Translations under genes and position numbers: made by a program
The notes under the pieces: generated by a model
What the model was told of the DNA's origin: nothing
Database searches by the model: none
The model's input: the letters and a program-made list of their open reading frames with translations, nothing else
Source: Acetobacteraceae bacterium
GTDB taxonomy: Bacteria; Pseudomonadota; Alphaproteobacteria; Acetobacterales; Acetobacteraceae
Direction: 5' to 3'
Assembly: GCA_003137135.1 (NCBI GenBank)
Contig: PLFB01000129.1
Span: 1-43,704, forward strand
Length of the DNA: 43,704 nt
In this document: positions 1 through 7,855 of the stretch, in pieces
Numbering within the stretch: the stretch's first letter is position 1
Layout of the letters: every line of letters starts with the position of its first letter

Positions 1-1
1 C

Positions 2-787
2 GAAAAGGACAGAACTACGGCACAATCATTGTGGACTGGAGCGACGGGCGCTGACATCGTTCGGGAGTTGGGTCTCAGCCGAAAGCGGGTCGACAATTGG
101 ATCCGTTTGCAGACGCTGCCGGCAAGAAATCCAATGGCGCCAAAACCGTGTTCGCCCGCATTCTATAAGTCGTATCTGGTCTCCCGATGGACGGAGGGTT
201 ATCAAAGCGGGCGCGGACTATTCGAAAAAATCAAGCGCCTTGGCTACAATGGTAGTTTCTCATACTTGGCGCGGTTCCTCTCGCCATGGCGCGATGCGAA
301 AAATTCTTCAATCGGAACCGTTGTGTCTCCCAACGAGGTGACCACGCCCGCCATATTTACCAGCGGGCAAACGACCTCTCAGCTGGTGGCCGCGGCGCTC
401 TGTATAAAGCCACGGCCTCTGCTGACGGCACGGCAGGCCGAAGAGGTCGAAGCACTCAAACCCGATAGTCCCGATTTTGCGGCAATGCGTAGCCTTGCGA
501 TGAAATTTAGGGGTATCTTGCGCGGCAGCAGTATCGAAAAGCTGGACCGCTGGACCGATTCCGTCAAGCAATCGGGCATCTACTCAATGAAGCGCTTCGC
601 GAAACAAATTTGCCGTGATATCGACGCTGTCAGAGTTGCAGTGACGGAAACTTGGAGCAATGGCCAGACAGAAGGACAGGTCAACCGCCTAAAAACACTC
701 AAACGGTCGATGTATGGCAGAGCGGGCGTCGACCTTCTCCGCGCTCGGATGTTGCCCCTCCCGATGATCGATTTGCACCAAGAATGA
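2..787 (+). CDS. ISL3-type transposase, C-terminal part (5' end outside window)
   Basis: The reading frame is already open at base 2, so this is the 3' part of a longer gene and not a protein starting at the TTG at 29. The first visible part carries a helix-turn-helix-like stretch (IVRELGLSRKRVDNWIR) followed by a segment typical of the C-terminal extension of ISL3 transposases. The end carries the family-typical block SNGQTEGQVNRLKTLKRSMY followed by GRAGVDLLRARML. ISL3 transposases are DDE enzymes that move the insertion sequence; the first catalytic residues would lie to the left of the window. The frame is intact to its stop at 787. I could not identify a terminal inverted repeat just downstream. 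Its position next to broken genes suggests it took part in rearranging this edge. Confidence 0.82.
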   Translation, partial: EKDRTTAQSLWTGATGADIVRELGLSRKRVDNWIRLQTLPARNPMAPKPCSPAFYKSYLVSRWTEGYQSGRGLFEKIKRLGYNGSFSYLARFLSPWRDAKNSSIGTVVSPNEVTTPAIFTSGQTTSQLVAAALCIKPRPLLTARQAEEVEALKPDSPDFAAMRSLAMKFRGILRGSSIEKLDRWTDSVKQSGIYSMKRFAKQICRDIDAVRVAVTETWSNGQTEGQVNRLKTLKRSMYGRAGVDLLRARMLPLPMIDLHQE

Positions 788-816
788 GGGAGACCCCAGA
801 AACCGCCGGGCGGGCG

Positions 817-1036
817 ATGATGGCGCAAACCCCAGCCCGCATCCTGGTGATCGACGACGCGGCGGTGGTGCGCCAATACCACCGCAAAATTCTCGAACAG
901 GCCGGCCACGCGGTGAGCGAGGCCGTGAACGGCATGGAGGCGATCGAAAAACTGCTGCAGGAACCATTCGATCTTTGCATCGTCGACGTCAACATGCCGG
1001 TGATGGACGGCTATTCGTTTCTGCGCGCCCGGCGGC
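817..1036 (+). pseudogene. Truncated response-regulator receiver (CheY-like) domain
   Basis: Starting at ATG 817 or 820, the frame encodes the first ~73 residues of a receiver domain: ARILVIDD with the acidic pair (Asp12/Asp13 counted from 820), then LCIVDVNMPVMDG with the phospho-acceptor Asp56. The fold needs about 120 residues; the conserved Thr/Ser and Lys of the second half are missing. After LRARR at about 1033 the frame continues only as arginine-rich non-homologous sequence, while a different gene becomes readable in another frame. I read this as a gene cut by a deletion or rearrangement and now non-functional. It lies 29 bp after the transposase stop. Confidence 0.7.
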
Positions 1037-1342
1037 GATCAGCTGACCTCGCTATGGCAGCAAAAGCTCAGCCAGCCTGGCCAGATTTCTGTCCTGACCA
1101 AAGGGGAAATCCACGGTGGCGGCGCGAAAGTCGCAACCACGTTCGGCCGGGAAACCCTGCACCGGCTGGTGCTGTTCGGCTTTATGCTGCTCGGGCTGTT
1201 CTTTTTTCTCCGGAATGGCGAGGAAGTGATCAAAAAATTGCGGGTGGGAAGCCGCCGCGCCTTCGGCGCCGCAGGTGAGGATATCGGCCGGCGGATCATC
1301 AAATCGGTTCCCGGCACGGTCAACGGCCTGGTTGAACCGCAA
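1031..1342 (+). pseudogene. Internal fragment of an AI-2E/PerM-family transporter gene
   Basis: In the frame starting at 1031 the translation reads through a soluble segment (KGEIHGGGAKVATTFGRETL) into a hydrophobic helix (LVLFGFMLLGLFFFLRNGEE) and then RIIKSVPGTVNGLV. This order is characteristic of the central part of AI-2E family (YdiK/PerM-like) permeases. The N-terminal helices are absent because the sequence joins the receiver-domain fragment at about 1031-1036, and similarity stops at about 1340 where the next helices should follow. It is therefore a remnant lacking both ends. Assignment is by recognising the motif order; an alignment would settle it. Confidence 0.55.
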
Positions 1343-1739
1343 AGGCGCGATAGACGAGGTGCGCGGGTCGGGAGGGAGACTGGCCGTGTTTACCGGCGAA
1401 AATGCAGCCCCAAAGTCGGTGACCGGGGCGCCACCATTTGGTTGCTGATGTCGGGGGATTTTCTCGCGAGCTCTATGAATGCCAGATCAGTTTCGAGCAG
1501 ATGAGTGCGCGTCATTGTCATATAGCAAAAAATAGTTTGTGGCCGCCCTCGAGATCCCGGCTAGGTTGCAAGCTGATTGGTTCTACACTGACTTGGTAGT
1601 TCGGGGGGTGCGGAACGTTCATTCGAAAATAAAATCCGCGCGGCGACGATTTGGTGGTGCAAGAGATGCCGTGCAGGCAGTGTGACGAGCACGCCGAGGT
1701 TGAACAAGCATAAAGCGACGCAAGCTAGGGAGGACGGAT
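1343..1739. other. About 400 bp without a recognisable gene
   Basis: No reading frame here looks like a real protein. A short frame continuing from the permease fragment ends near 1430 without recognisable similarity. The region is more AT-rich around 1510-1540 and 1620-1640 than its neighbours. A good ribosome binding site (AGGGAGGA, 1727-1734) closes it, serving the remnant that begins at 1740. I see no convincing promoter, terminator or RNA gene. Confidence 0.5.
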
Positions 1740-2003
1740 ATGCAAGGTGATATCGACAGGGGCCCGGTAAAGCGTTGGGCTGCGCCTCCAGCCGTTCCGG
1801 CCGGCGAGCCAAACCATCTGTGGGTTGGCGGCAACCCGGCCCCATCCTCTTCCGGCGAGACTTTTGCGGCGTTTGACCACGCCACCGAAGCTTCAGCGGC
1901 GTGCACGGCGAAACTGGCGCGTAGATCGGCGTCAACGCCGCAGACTTGGCCTGCTCGACCGGCCGCGCTGCCTGACTATACTGATTGTCTAATTTTATGT
2001 TAA
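1740..2003 (+). pseudogene. Possible remnant of an aldehyde dehydrogenase N-terminus
   Basis: The 87-codon frame has an unusually good ribosome binding site (AGGGAGGA five bases before ATG 1740). Residues ~29-50, LWVGGNPAPSSSGETFAAFD, resemble the first strand region of NAD-dependent aldehyde dehydrogenases (pattern L-x-x-G-G-x-x-x-x-x-S-S-G-E-T-F-x-x-x-D-x-A-T). Further on, a neighbouring frame reads IGVNAADLACSTGRAA, like the following helix of that family, which would imply a frameshift near 1910. Nothing of the remaining ~400 residues is present, because the MFS gene starts at 2016. The alternative is a chance small ORF or a short leader peptide. The family call is tentative. Confidence 0.3.
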
Positions 2004-2015
2004 ATAAGGTAACCA

Positions 2016-3260
2016 ATGATCTTCACCGAAAAGGCGTCTGATACGGATCCCGGAACAGCGCCGCGGCACGCGGCGGCCAAGCTTGCCATATTGGCCGGTG
2101 GCAATGTCATGATGACGCTGATGATCAGCTCGGTGCTGCCCGCCACCGGCGCGATCGCCGGGCATTTTGCCGCGATTGGCGACGCCGATCTGCGGGCGCA
2201 GTTCATTCTGATGGCCCCTTATATCTCCTTCATCTTCGCCTCGCCGCTCAGCGGCGTCATGCTTCAAAAATACGGGCGGCGCTGGCCCCTGCTGGCGGCT
2301 TGTGCGCTTTACGCGGTTGCCGGTGGCGCCGAGCTCTTTATCGAGAATTTCTGGCCGCTCGTTATTGCGCGCATCACGCTAGGTGCTGCAGGTGGCGCCA
2401 TCACCACGATTGTAATGACTCTCGCGGGCGATTATTTCACCGGCGCCAAGCGAACCTGGGCTGTCACCGTAGTTGGCCTGGCGCCGGCTGCCGGCGCGGT
2501 TGCCGTCATCGCGGTTTCAGGCATTCTGGTCGATCGGGGTGGGTGGCACATGGCCTTCGCGCCCTACCTCATTTCGATTCCTATTTTGATCGGCGCCTTC
2601 TTCATCATCAGCGAGCCTGAAAAGCCGGGCCACGCAGCCACCGGTTCCGGCGCCTTGCCGAAGAATTTCCTAGGTCTGTGCTTGATCACCATGGCGGTTG
2701 CGTGTCTCGCCGTCATGGGACCGGTGCAATTGCCGTTCCTGATGCGCGCAATCGGTGTGCACACCGCGATCGTGGCCTCGATGGTTCTGGTCCTTTCCAC
2801 CGTCGTGGCGGTCGCGACGGCCGTCATGTATCCGGTCATACGGCGCTATCTCTCTGTCAACGATGTTCTAGTCTTTATTCTGGGATGCGGAACGATTTGT
2901 TTCCTGCTGCTTTTTCTAGCGAATAGCCTGGCGATGGTGATGATCGCGCTAATGATCGGCGGTCCGCCTTCCGGGCTGATGATTACGCATTTCTCCGCCG
3001 TCACCATCGAGCGTGTGTCGCCCGAAGCGCGCGGGCGGGCGCTCGGATTGATCAACAGCGCGATTCCGCTGGGCCAGCTTTTGATCCCTTTTGTTTCGGG
3101 ACCGCTGCGCGAAGCACTCGGGATTCAGCCGATGTTCGGCGTGCTTGCCGCCATCGTGTTCACCGCCAGCGTCATCGCGTTCTTTGCGCCGCGGCTAGGC
3201 AGTGAACGACCAGCGATGATGTCGCTGGGCGGCCAGGGCAAACCGCCGGGGCGGGCATAG
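2016..3260 (+). CDS. MFS transporter
   Basis: The 414-residue protein is a polytopic inner-membrane carrier with about twelve hydrophobic segments, the usual size for the major facilitator superfamily. Between the second and third helices it has the cytoplasmic-loop motif of the family in altered form (GVMLQKYGRRW, residues ~80-90; the usual acidic residue is Gln/Lys here, the GRR part is kept). A charged middle loop (residues ~193-207, EPEKPGH) divides the two halves. The start ATG 2016 is preceded by TAAGGT at 2005-2010. The hydrolase gene follows after 9 bp, so the two are probably cotranscribed. Uptake or efflux of the pathway substrate is a reasonable inference; the sequence alone does not give the substrate. 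Confidence 0.9.
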   Translation: MIFTEKASDTDPGTAPRHAAAKLAILAGGNVMMTLMISSVLPATGAIAGHFAAIGDADLRAQFILMAPYISFIFASPLSGVMLQKYGRRWPLLAACALYAVAGGAELFIENFWPLVIARITLGAAGGAITTIVMTLAGDYFTGAKRTWAVTVVGLAPAAGAVAVIAVSGILVDRGGWHMAFAPYLISIPILIGAFFIISEPEKPGHAATGSGALPKNFLGLCLITMAVACLAVMGPVQLPFLMRAIGVHTAIVASMVLVLSTVVAVATAVMYPVIRRYLSVNDVLVFILGCGTICFLLLFLANSLAMVMIALMIGGPPSGLMITHFSAVTIERVSPEARGRALGLINSAIPLGQLLIPFVSGPLREALGIQPMFGVLAAIVFTASVIAFFAPRLGSERPAMMSLGGQGKPPGRA

Positions 3261-3269
3261 GTTCCCGCC

Positions 3270-4004
3270 ATGGCCAGTTTCCTGTTGATCCATGGCGCGA
3301 TGCATGGTGGTTGGTGTTGGGAGCGTGTTGTGCCGCTGCTGGTGAGCCAAGGCCACCACGTGGCTGCGCCGGACCTGCCGGGCATGGGCGCGGACTCTAT
3401 GGGCGCTCCTGGCATCACCCTGGAATCCTGGGGCCGATTTGCTGCCGATTTACTCGGACGGCAGCCGACAAAATCCATCCTGGTTGGCCATAGCCTCGGC
3501 GGCATGGTCATCAGCCAGGCCGCGGAATATGCACCGGCACAGATCACCGCGCTGGTCTATCTCACGGCGCTCCTGCCGCGGAACGGTTTGTCGGCACTTG
3601 AGATTACGCGCGGCGAGGACGTTCCAGACATGGGTGCCAGGATGGCGCTTCGGCCGACGGCGGATGGCGAAAGCATTATCGCCGCGCCGGAAGACGCGCG
3701 CGCCTATCTCTACGGCGAAACACCCGCCGAATGGGCCGAACGCGCCGTATCCCGCTTGGTGCCGCAGCCTCTGGCGCCGCTGCAAAATACCGCCGCCCTC
3801 ACGGAAACGAATTTCGGCTCGGTTCCACGCGTGTATATCGAATGTCTGCGCGACCGCATTCTGCCTGTGCTCCTGCAACGGACCATGCACGCCGCATCGC
3901 CTTGCGCGGCGGTGCTTTCCATCGATACCGATCACTCGCCGTTTTACGCGGCACCGGAAGCGCTAGCGGCGCACCTGCTTCAAATCGCGGCGCGGTTCGA
4001 TTAG
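3270..4004 (+). CDS. Alpha/beta hydrolase, EstC/hydroxynitrile-lyase-like esterase
   Basis: The 244-residue soluble protein has the alpha/beta-hydrolase fold signature. HGAMHGGWCW near the N-terminus supplies the oxyanion region, Ser75 sits in the nucleophile elbow GHSLGG (73-78), Asp195 lies in ECLRDRILP, and His222 lies in DTDHSPFYAAPE. The DHSPF ending and short length place it with the plant hydroxynitrile lyase/methylesterase and bacterial EstC (pyrethroid esterase) group. All triad residues are present, so it is probably an active esterase. It follows the MFS gene by 9 bp. Its stop codon (4002-4004) overlaps the stop of the convergent LysR gene (4001-4003), leaving no room for a separate terminator. 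Esterase substrate unknown. Confidence 0.85.
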   Translation: MASFLLIHGAMHGGWCWERVVPLLVSQGHHVAAPDLPGMGADSMGAPGITLESWGRFAADLLGRQPTKSILVGHSLGGMVISQAAEYAPAQITALVYLTALLPRNGLSALEITRGEDVPDMGARMALRPTADGESIIAAPEDARAYLYGETPAEWAERAVSRLVPQPLAPLQNTAALTETNFGSVPRVYIECLRDRILPVLLQRTMHAASPCAAVLSIDTDHSPFYAAPEALAAHLLQIAARFD

Positions 4005-4915
4005 GATTCCTGATTGGCAAGGCCGCGGCGCCGCCGATTGGCGTCTTCTCGTACCATGGCTGCATAGTGTTGCAGCGCCAGGGAGGGGTCGGCCTGGCGC
4101 CAGGCAATGTGAAAGTTGAATTTTGGGAGGGCTGGGCGGATCGGGCGAAATGCCACGGCCGATGCGGGCGGGTCGTGCAGGGCGGGCAGCACGGCGATTC
4201 CGAAACCGGCCGCCACCAGGCCGAATATGGTGGAACTGGTATCGGCTTCGTGGATGATTTTTGGCCGGAAGCCGGCGCCGGCGCAAAGTTTCTCCAGCCA
4301 GGCCTGGTAGTCGTAGAAAACCCCACCCAGCGAGACGAAGGGCTGGTCAGCGAGGTCCGCAAGGGCGAGGTGCCGGCGGGCGAGGAGGATATGGCCGGCG
4401 GGCAGGGCGGCGTGAATGGCCGCCTGCTGGATGCATTCGAAATGGATCTGCTCCTGCACGGCGGCAAGGCGCAGGCCTGCATAGGCGAGGTCGATTGTCT
4501 TGCGCTGCAGGGCTTCGATCTGCTGGCGCGGGTCGAGTTGCTGGATTTCAATTTTGACTTTCGGGAATTTTTCGCGGAACAGCTTCATCACCCGTCCCAG
4601 GGAGGGCTCGAAATACCCGAAGGAATACGCGATCCGTAGCCGGCCGGCGGCGCCACGCTGGACTTCCCTGACATCCTCGAGGGCCTGCGTGGCGCGGGCA
4701 AGGATTTGCCTGGCTTCGTTGAGGAAGATGTCTCCAGCCTCCGTCAGGGCAATGCCCCGCTTGCCGCGGGTTATGAGCGGGACGCCGGCTTCGCGCTCGA
4801 GGTCCTGTATCTGCCGGCTGAGGGGCGGATGGGAAATGTTCAGCCGCGCCGCGGCGCGCCGCAAATTCAACTCCTCGGCCACCGCGATGAAGTAGCGCAA
4901 ATGCCGTAATTCCAT
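4001..4915 (-). CDS. LysR-family transcriptional regulator
   Basis: The 304-residue protein begins at MELRHLRYFIAVAEELN (start codon 4913-4915). An upstream in-frame extension to 5311 overlaps the divergent thiolase and is rejected. Residues ~1-60 form the winged helix-turn-helix (AAARLNISHPPLSRQIQDLE, then ITRGKRGIALTEAG). Residues ~90-295 are the two-lobed inducer-binding domain. The N-terminal sequence is closest in style to the CatR/BenM subgroup, which binds small carboxylates or CoA esters. It is divergent from the thiolase operon across an 80-120 bp region with an inverted repeat, the classic arrangement for a LysR activator of the neighbouring operon. It is the only regulator gene in the window. 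Confidence 0.93.
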   Translation of the reverse strand: MELRHLRYFIAVAEELNLRRAAARLNISHPPLSRQIQDLEREAGVPLITRGKRGIALTEAGDIFLNEARQILARATQALEDVREVQRGAAGRLRIAYSFGYFEPSLGRVMKLFREKFPKVKIEIQQLDPRQQIEALQRKTIDLAYAGLRLAAVQEQIHFECIQQAAIHAALPAGHILLARRHLALADLADQPFVSLGGVFYDYQAWLEKLCAGAGFRPKIIHEADTSSTIFGLVAAGFGIAVLPALHDPPASAVAFRPIRPALPKFNFHIAWRQADPSLALQHYAAMVREDANRRRRGLANQES

Positions 4916-4931
4916 GTTCCGCCCGGGCTGT

Positions 4932-4952
4932 GTGGTACCTGAATAGTGCCAC
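4932..4952. promoter_or_regulatory. Inverted repeat in LysR/thiolase intergenic region
   Basis: GTGGTAC (4932-4938) and GTGCCAC (4946-4952) form a 7-bp inverted repeat with one mismatch and a 7-bp spacer, 17 bp upstream of the LysR start. The spacing fits a LysR-type T-N11-A dyad. Binding by the adjacent LysR protein is inference. Confidence 0.45.
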
Positions 4953-5032
4953 ATTGGCATAAAAACGGTAATTGTGAAAGTTTTTAGGTTGCAATAATGG
5001 TGCGGGCAACGGAATTCGGGAAGGAAATGAGG

Positions 5033-6199
5033 ATGCGGGCAGACCGTATGCCGGTGATCGTGGGGGTGGCCCTGAGCGATTATCCGAAGGCGCCGAACCT
5101 GACGAGCCACGGTCACCACGCCCAGGCGCTGCAGCGTGTGCTTGAGGAGTCTGGTGTGCGGTTGGAGGATGTTGATGGCTATATGTCGGTGGGAACCGGC
5201 GGCATGAATGTCGACGATGTCGCCACGATGGCGGAATATTTTCGTATCAAGCATCGATGGGCCGAGGGATCGCAGATCGGCGGCGCCGCATATCAGGGGT
5301 TTGTCGACCACGCGAAGACAGTTATTGAATCTGGTATTTGCGACACGGTGCTGATGACCTATGGGTCGGATCTGCGTTCGAATAAGCGCCGCTCGCTAGC
5401 ACCGCGGCTGGCTGATCAGTTCGTTGAATCGCCGCGCTGTTACGAGAATCCGTATGGGCCGACGATTCTGGGCAATTACGCGCTGGCGGCGCAGCGGCAC
5501 ATGCACGAATTTGGCACCACGCTTGAGCAACTGGCGGAAATTGCGGTTTCCACGCGGCTGCACGCGGCAAACAATCCGTTTGCGCTGAATCGCGAGCCGA
5601 TCACCATTGCGGATGTGGTGAACGCGCCACGCGTCGCCGACCCGCTGGGGAAACTCGATGCCTGCGTGGTGACGGATGGCGGCGCCGCGGTGATCATGAC
5701 GACGCTGGAGCGGGCACGCGACTTGCGGCAGAAGCCGATCTACCTGCTCGGCTCCGCGACGGCGCAGACCCATTGGAGCATCAACCAGATGCCCGATTAT
5801 ACGACGACGGCGGCGGCGGTGAGCGGCCCGGCGGCGTTTGCGCAGGCCGGGGTGACCCCGGCTGATATCGATACCGCGCAGCTCTATGACAGTTTCACCA
5901 TTACCGTGATGCTGCTGCTGGAGGGGCTGGGTTTTTGCAGGCGGGGTGAGGGCGGCGCGTTTGTGCGGGATGGCAAGCTGCGACCCGGCGGGCGGCTGCC
6001 GACGAATACGGATGGCGGCGGGTTGTCGGCCTGCCATCCGGGCATGCGCGGCGTTTTCACGTTGATCGAAGCGGTGCTGCAGCTGCGCGGGCAGGCCGGC
6101 GCGCGGCAGGTTCCGGATGCGAAGCTGGCAGTGGCGTGCGGGAGCGGCGGGATTCTGTCCTGCATCAGCACGCTGATTTTGGGAAAGGAGCAGCCGTGA
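5033..6199 (+). CDS. Ltp2/SCP-x-like thiolase-fold protein (probable retro-aldolase subunit)
   Basis: About 388 residues with the thiolase fold. The end has HPGMRG and ACGSGG, and there is an LYDSFT segment in the C-terminal half, as in the lipid-transfer-protein (Ltp2/SCP-x) group. Where degradative thiolases carry the nucleophilic cysteine, this protein has IGGAAYQGFVDHA with no Cys, as in the steroid retro-aldolase Ltp2, which cleaves beta-hydroxy acyl-CoAs. I chose ATG 5033 because AAGGA (5021-5025) lies 7 bp upstream; ATG 4997 and 5027 are in-frame alternatives. The next gene encodes DUF35 and overlaps the stop (GTGA), exactly the pairing seen for Ltp2 and its DUF35 partner. Retro-aldol function is inferred from fold, missing Cys and partner. 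Confidence 0.85.
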   Translation: MRADRMPVIVGVALSDYPKAPNLTSHGHHAQALQRVLEESGVRLEDVDGYMSVGTGGMNVDDVATMAEYFRIKHRWAEGSQIGGAAYQGFVDHAKTVIESGICDTVLMTYGSDLRSNKRRSLAPRLADQFVESPRCYENPYGPTILGNYALAAQRHMHEFGTTLEQLAEIAVSTRLHAANNPFALNREPITIADVVNAPRVADPLGKLDACVVTDGGAAVIMTTLERARDLRQKPIYLLGSATAQTHWSINQMPDYTTTAAAVSGPAAFAQAGVTPADIDTAQLYDSFTITVMLLLEGLGFCRRGEGGAFVRDGKLRPGGRLPTNTDGGGLSACHPGMRGVFTLIEAVLQLRGQAGARQVPDAKLAVACGSGGILSCISTLILGKEQP

Positions 6200-6639
6200 C
6201 GCTGCTTTCCGATGCGATCGCAGGCGAGCTGCCGGGGCGGCCGGTGCCGTTCGTGGATGCCGATAACAGGCCATTCTATGACGGCTGCGCGCGAGGCGAG
6301 TTGTGGATGCAGCGCTGCGTGGAGACCGGGAGATATCAGTTTTATCCCCGTCCATGCTCGGTTTATACCGGCGGGCGGGTTGAATGGGTGAAGTGCGTCG
6401 GCAAGGGCACGGTGCATACGTTCAGCGTGATCCGGCGCAATTATCCGGAGCCTTATTTCGAGGCGTTAACGCCTTACGTCGTTGCGATTATCGACCTTGG
6501 GGAGGGGGTGCGCATGATGTCGAATGTGACCGGATGCACGCCGGAAGAGGTGAAGATCGGGATGAAGGTGGAAGTTTATTTCAGTTGCGTCAGTGAGGCG
6601 CAGCGCGTTTTTCTGCCTTTCTGGCGGCCGGTGGGCTGA
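6196..6639 (+). CDS. DUF35 (OB-fold, Zn-ribbon-type) partner of the thiolase-like protein
   Basis: The 147-residue protein starts at GTG 6196, inside the thiolase stop codon (GTGA), with AAAGGAG at 6184-6190. It has the DUF35 layout: an N-terminal helix (FYDGCARGELWMQRC), a rubredoxin-like ribbon, then an OB fold (GKGTVHTFSVIRRNY, GVRMMSNVTG, GMKVEVYF). In the ribbon only Cys41 and Cys54 of the usual four cysteines remain: the second partner of each CxxC pair is Thr44 and Tyr57, so zinc binding looks lost. DUF35 proteins bind CoA substrates and form the obligate partner of Ltp2-type aldolases and some thiolases. The gene order strongly suggests a stable complex with the preceding product. Confidence 0.88.
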   Translation: MTLLSDAIAGELPGRPVPFVDADNRPFYDGCARGELWMQRCVETGRYQFYPRPCSVYTGGRVEWVKCVGKGTVHTFSVIRRNYPEPYFEALTPYVVAIIDLGEGVRMMSNVTGCTPEEVKIGMKVEVYFSCVSEAQRVFLPFWRPVG

Positions 6640-6652
6640 GGGGATTTTCGGT

Positions 6653-7846
6653 ATGGAACTGGCGCTGACCGCAGAAGAACTGTTATTTCAACGGGAAGTT
6701 CGGGAATTCCTCGACTCCGGGCTCAAGCCGGAATGGCGTGGCGTGTCGGACAGTGATAATCGCTCACAGCCGGAGGTGACCGCGCAATGGCAGGCGGTGC
6801 TGGCGACAAAGGGCTGGCTGACACCGGCCTGGCCTGCGGTGCATGGCGGGCTGGGCTGGAGCCCGATGCAGCACCATATTTTCAAGGAGGAATGCAGCAA
6901 AAGGCGCGCGCCGAAGCTATCGAGCATGTCGATTGGCATGATCGGGCCGCTGATCTGCCTGTATGGCACAACTGCGCAGCAGGCATATTATTTGCCGCGC
7001 ATCATCAGCGGCAATGATGTCTGGTGCCAGGGGTTTTCCGAGCCTGGCTCGGGATCGGATCTCGCCTCGCTGAAAACCGCGGCGCGGCGTGACGGGGATG
7101 AGTATGTTGTCGCGGGGCAGAAAATCTGGACGACCTATGCGCATTACGCAACGCACATGTTTTGCCTGGTACGGACCAACCCGCTCGCCGCGCGACCTCA
7201 GGCCGGGATCAGCATGCTGCTGATCGACATGAAATTGCCTGGCATTACCGTGCGTCCGATCAGGACGATTGATGGCGAGCACCATTTCAACGAAGTGTTT
7301 TTCGATGACGTCCGCGTGCCGGAGAGTTGCCTGCTGGGCGCTGAGAATCAAGGCTGGGATGTGGCGCGTTCGTTGCTCGCTTTCGAGCGTTCCGGCATTG
7401 CCGATGTGGTCGCCACCCGGCAGGCGCTGCATGATGTTTTGGCGATCGCGGCGGGAGAGGCGCGTGGCAATGGCAGCCTGCTGCAAGATGATGACTTTGG
7501 CGATCGTTTGGCACGGTTGGAAATCGCCTTGGATGCGCTTGAGACCTTTGAGTTGCGGGTAATGGATGCCGGGCCGCGCTGCGCGGGGCGAGCGCATGAT
7601 GCATCGATTCTGAAAATTCTTGGCTCAGAGGTCAGGCAGAAGATACATATGCTTGGCGTTGAGGCGCTGGGGCAGGTTGGCGCGGTTTGGCCGGATGATG
7701 CGGCGCCGGCGCATCCGTCGGGGGCCGGCCGGCATCTTGTGCAGGATGCACTATTTTTTCGGGCGGCATCCATTTATGGCGGCGCCAACGAAATCCAGCG
7801 CAATATTATTGCGAAATCGTTGTTAAAGTCACCTGTGGAGATTTAG
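6653..7846 (+). CDS. Acyl-CoA dehydrogenase, catalytic-type subunit of a probable heteromeric pair
   Basis: The 397-residue protein starts at ATG 6653 (MELALTAEEL). It has the acyl-CoA dehydrogenase signature SEPGSGSDLASLKT (129-142) and, near the C-terminus, YGGANEIQRNII. At the MCAD catalytic position (YEGT) it has Gly, but Glu245 in LAFERSG matches the catalytic Glu of isovaleryl-CoA dehydrogenase, so the active site is probably of the helix-G type. It oxidises an acyl-CoA to the 2-enoyl-CoA with FAD. The next gene, 9 bp downstream, is a diverged paralogue lacking these residues, as in the ChsE-type alpha2beta2 dehydrogenases of steroid side-chain degradation. It is in the same operon as the Ltp2-like/DUF35 pair. 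Confidence 0.92.
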   Translation: MELALTAEELLFQREVREFLDSGLKPEWRGVSDSDNRSQPEVTAQWQAVLATKGWLTPAWPAVHGGLGWSPMQHHIFKEECSKRRAPKLSSMSIGMIGPLICLYGTTAQQAYYLPRIISGNDVWCQGFSEPGSGSDLASLKTAARRDGDEYVVAGQKIWTTYAHYATHMFCLVRTNPLAARPQAGISMLLIDMKLPGITVRPIRTIDGEHHFNEVFFDDVRVPESCLLGAENQGWDVARSLLAFERSGIADVVATRQALHDVLAIAAGEARGNGSLLQDDDFGDRLARLEIALDALETFELRVMDAGPRCAGRAHDASILKILGSEVRQKIHMLGVEALGQVGAVWPDDAAPAHPSGAGRHLVQDALFFRAASIYGGANEIQRNIIAKSLLKSPVEI

Positions 7847-7855
7847 GCGTTAGCC

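Noticed and set aside
4916-5311. In-frame N-terminal extension of the LysR gene to 436 residues
   Set aside because: It overlaps the divergent thiolase gene and the intergenic repeat; the LysR family starts at MELRHLRYF.
5033-6199. Ordinary acetyl-CoA acetyltransferase
   Set aside because: The N-terminal nucleophilic Cys is absent and the DUF35 partner is adjacent, unlike degradative or biosynthetic thiolases.
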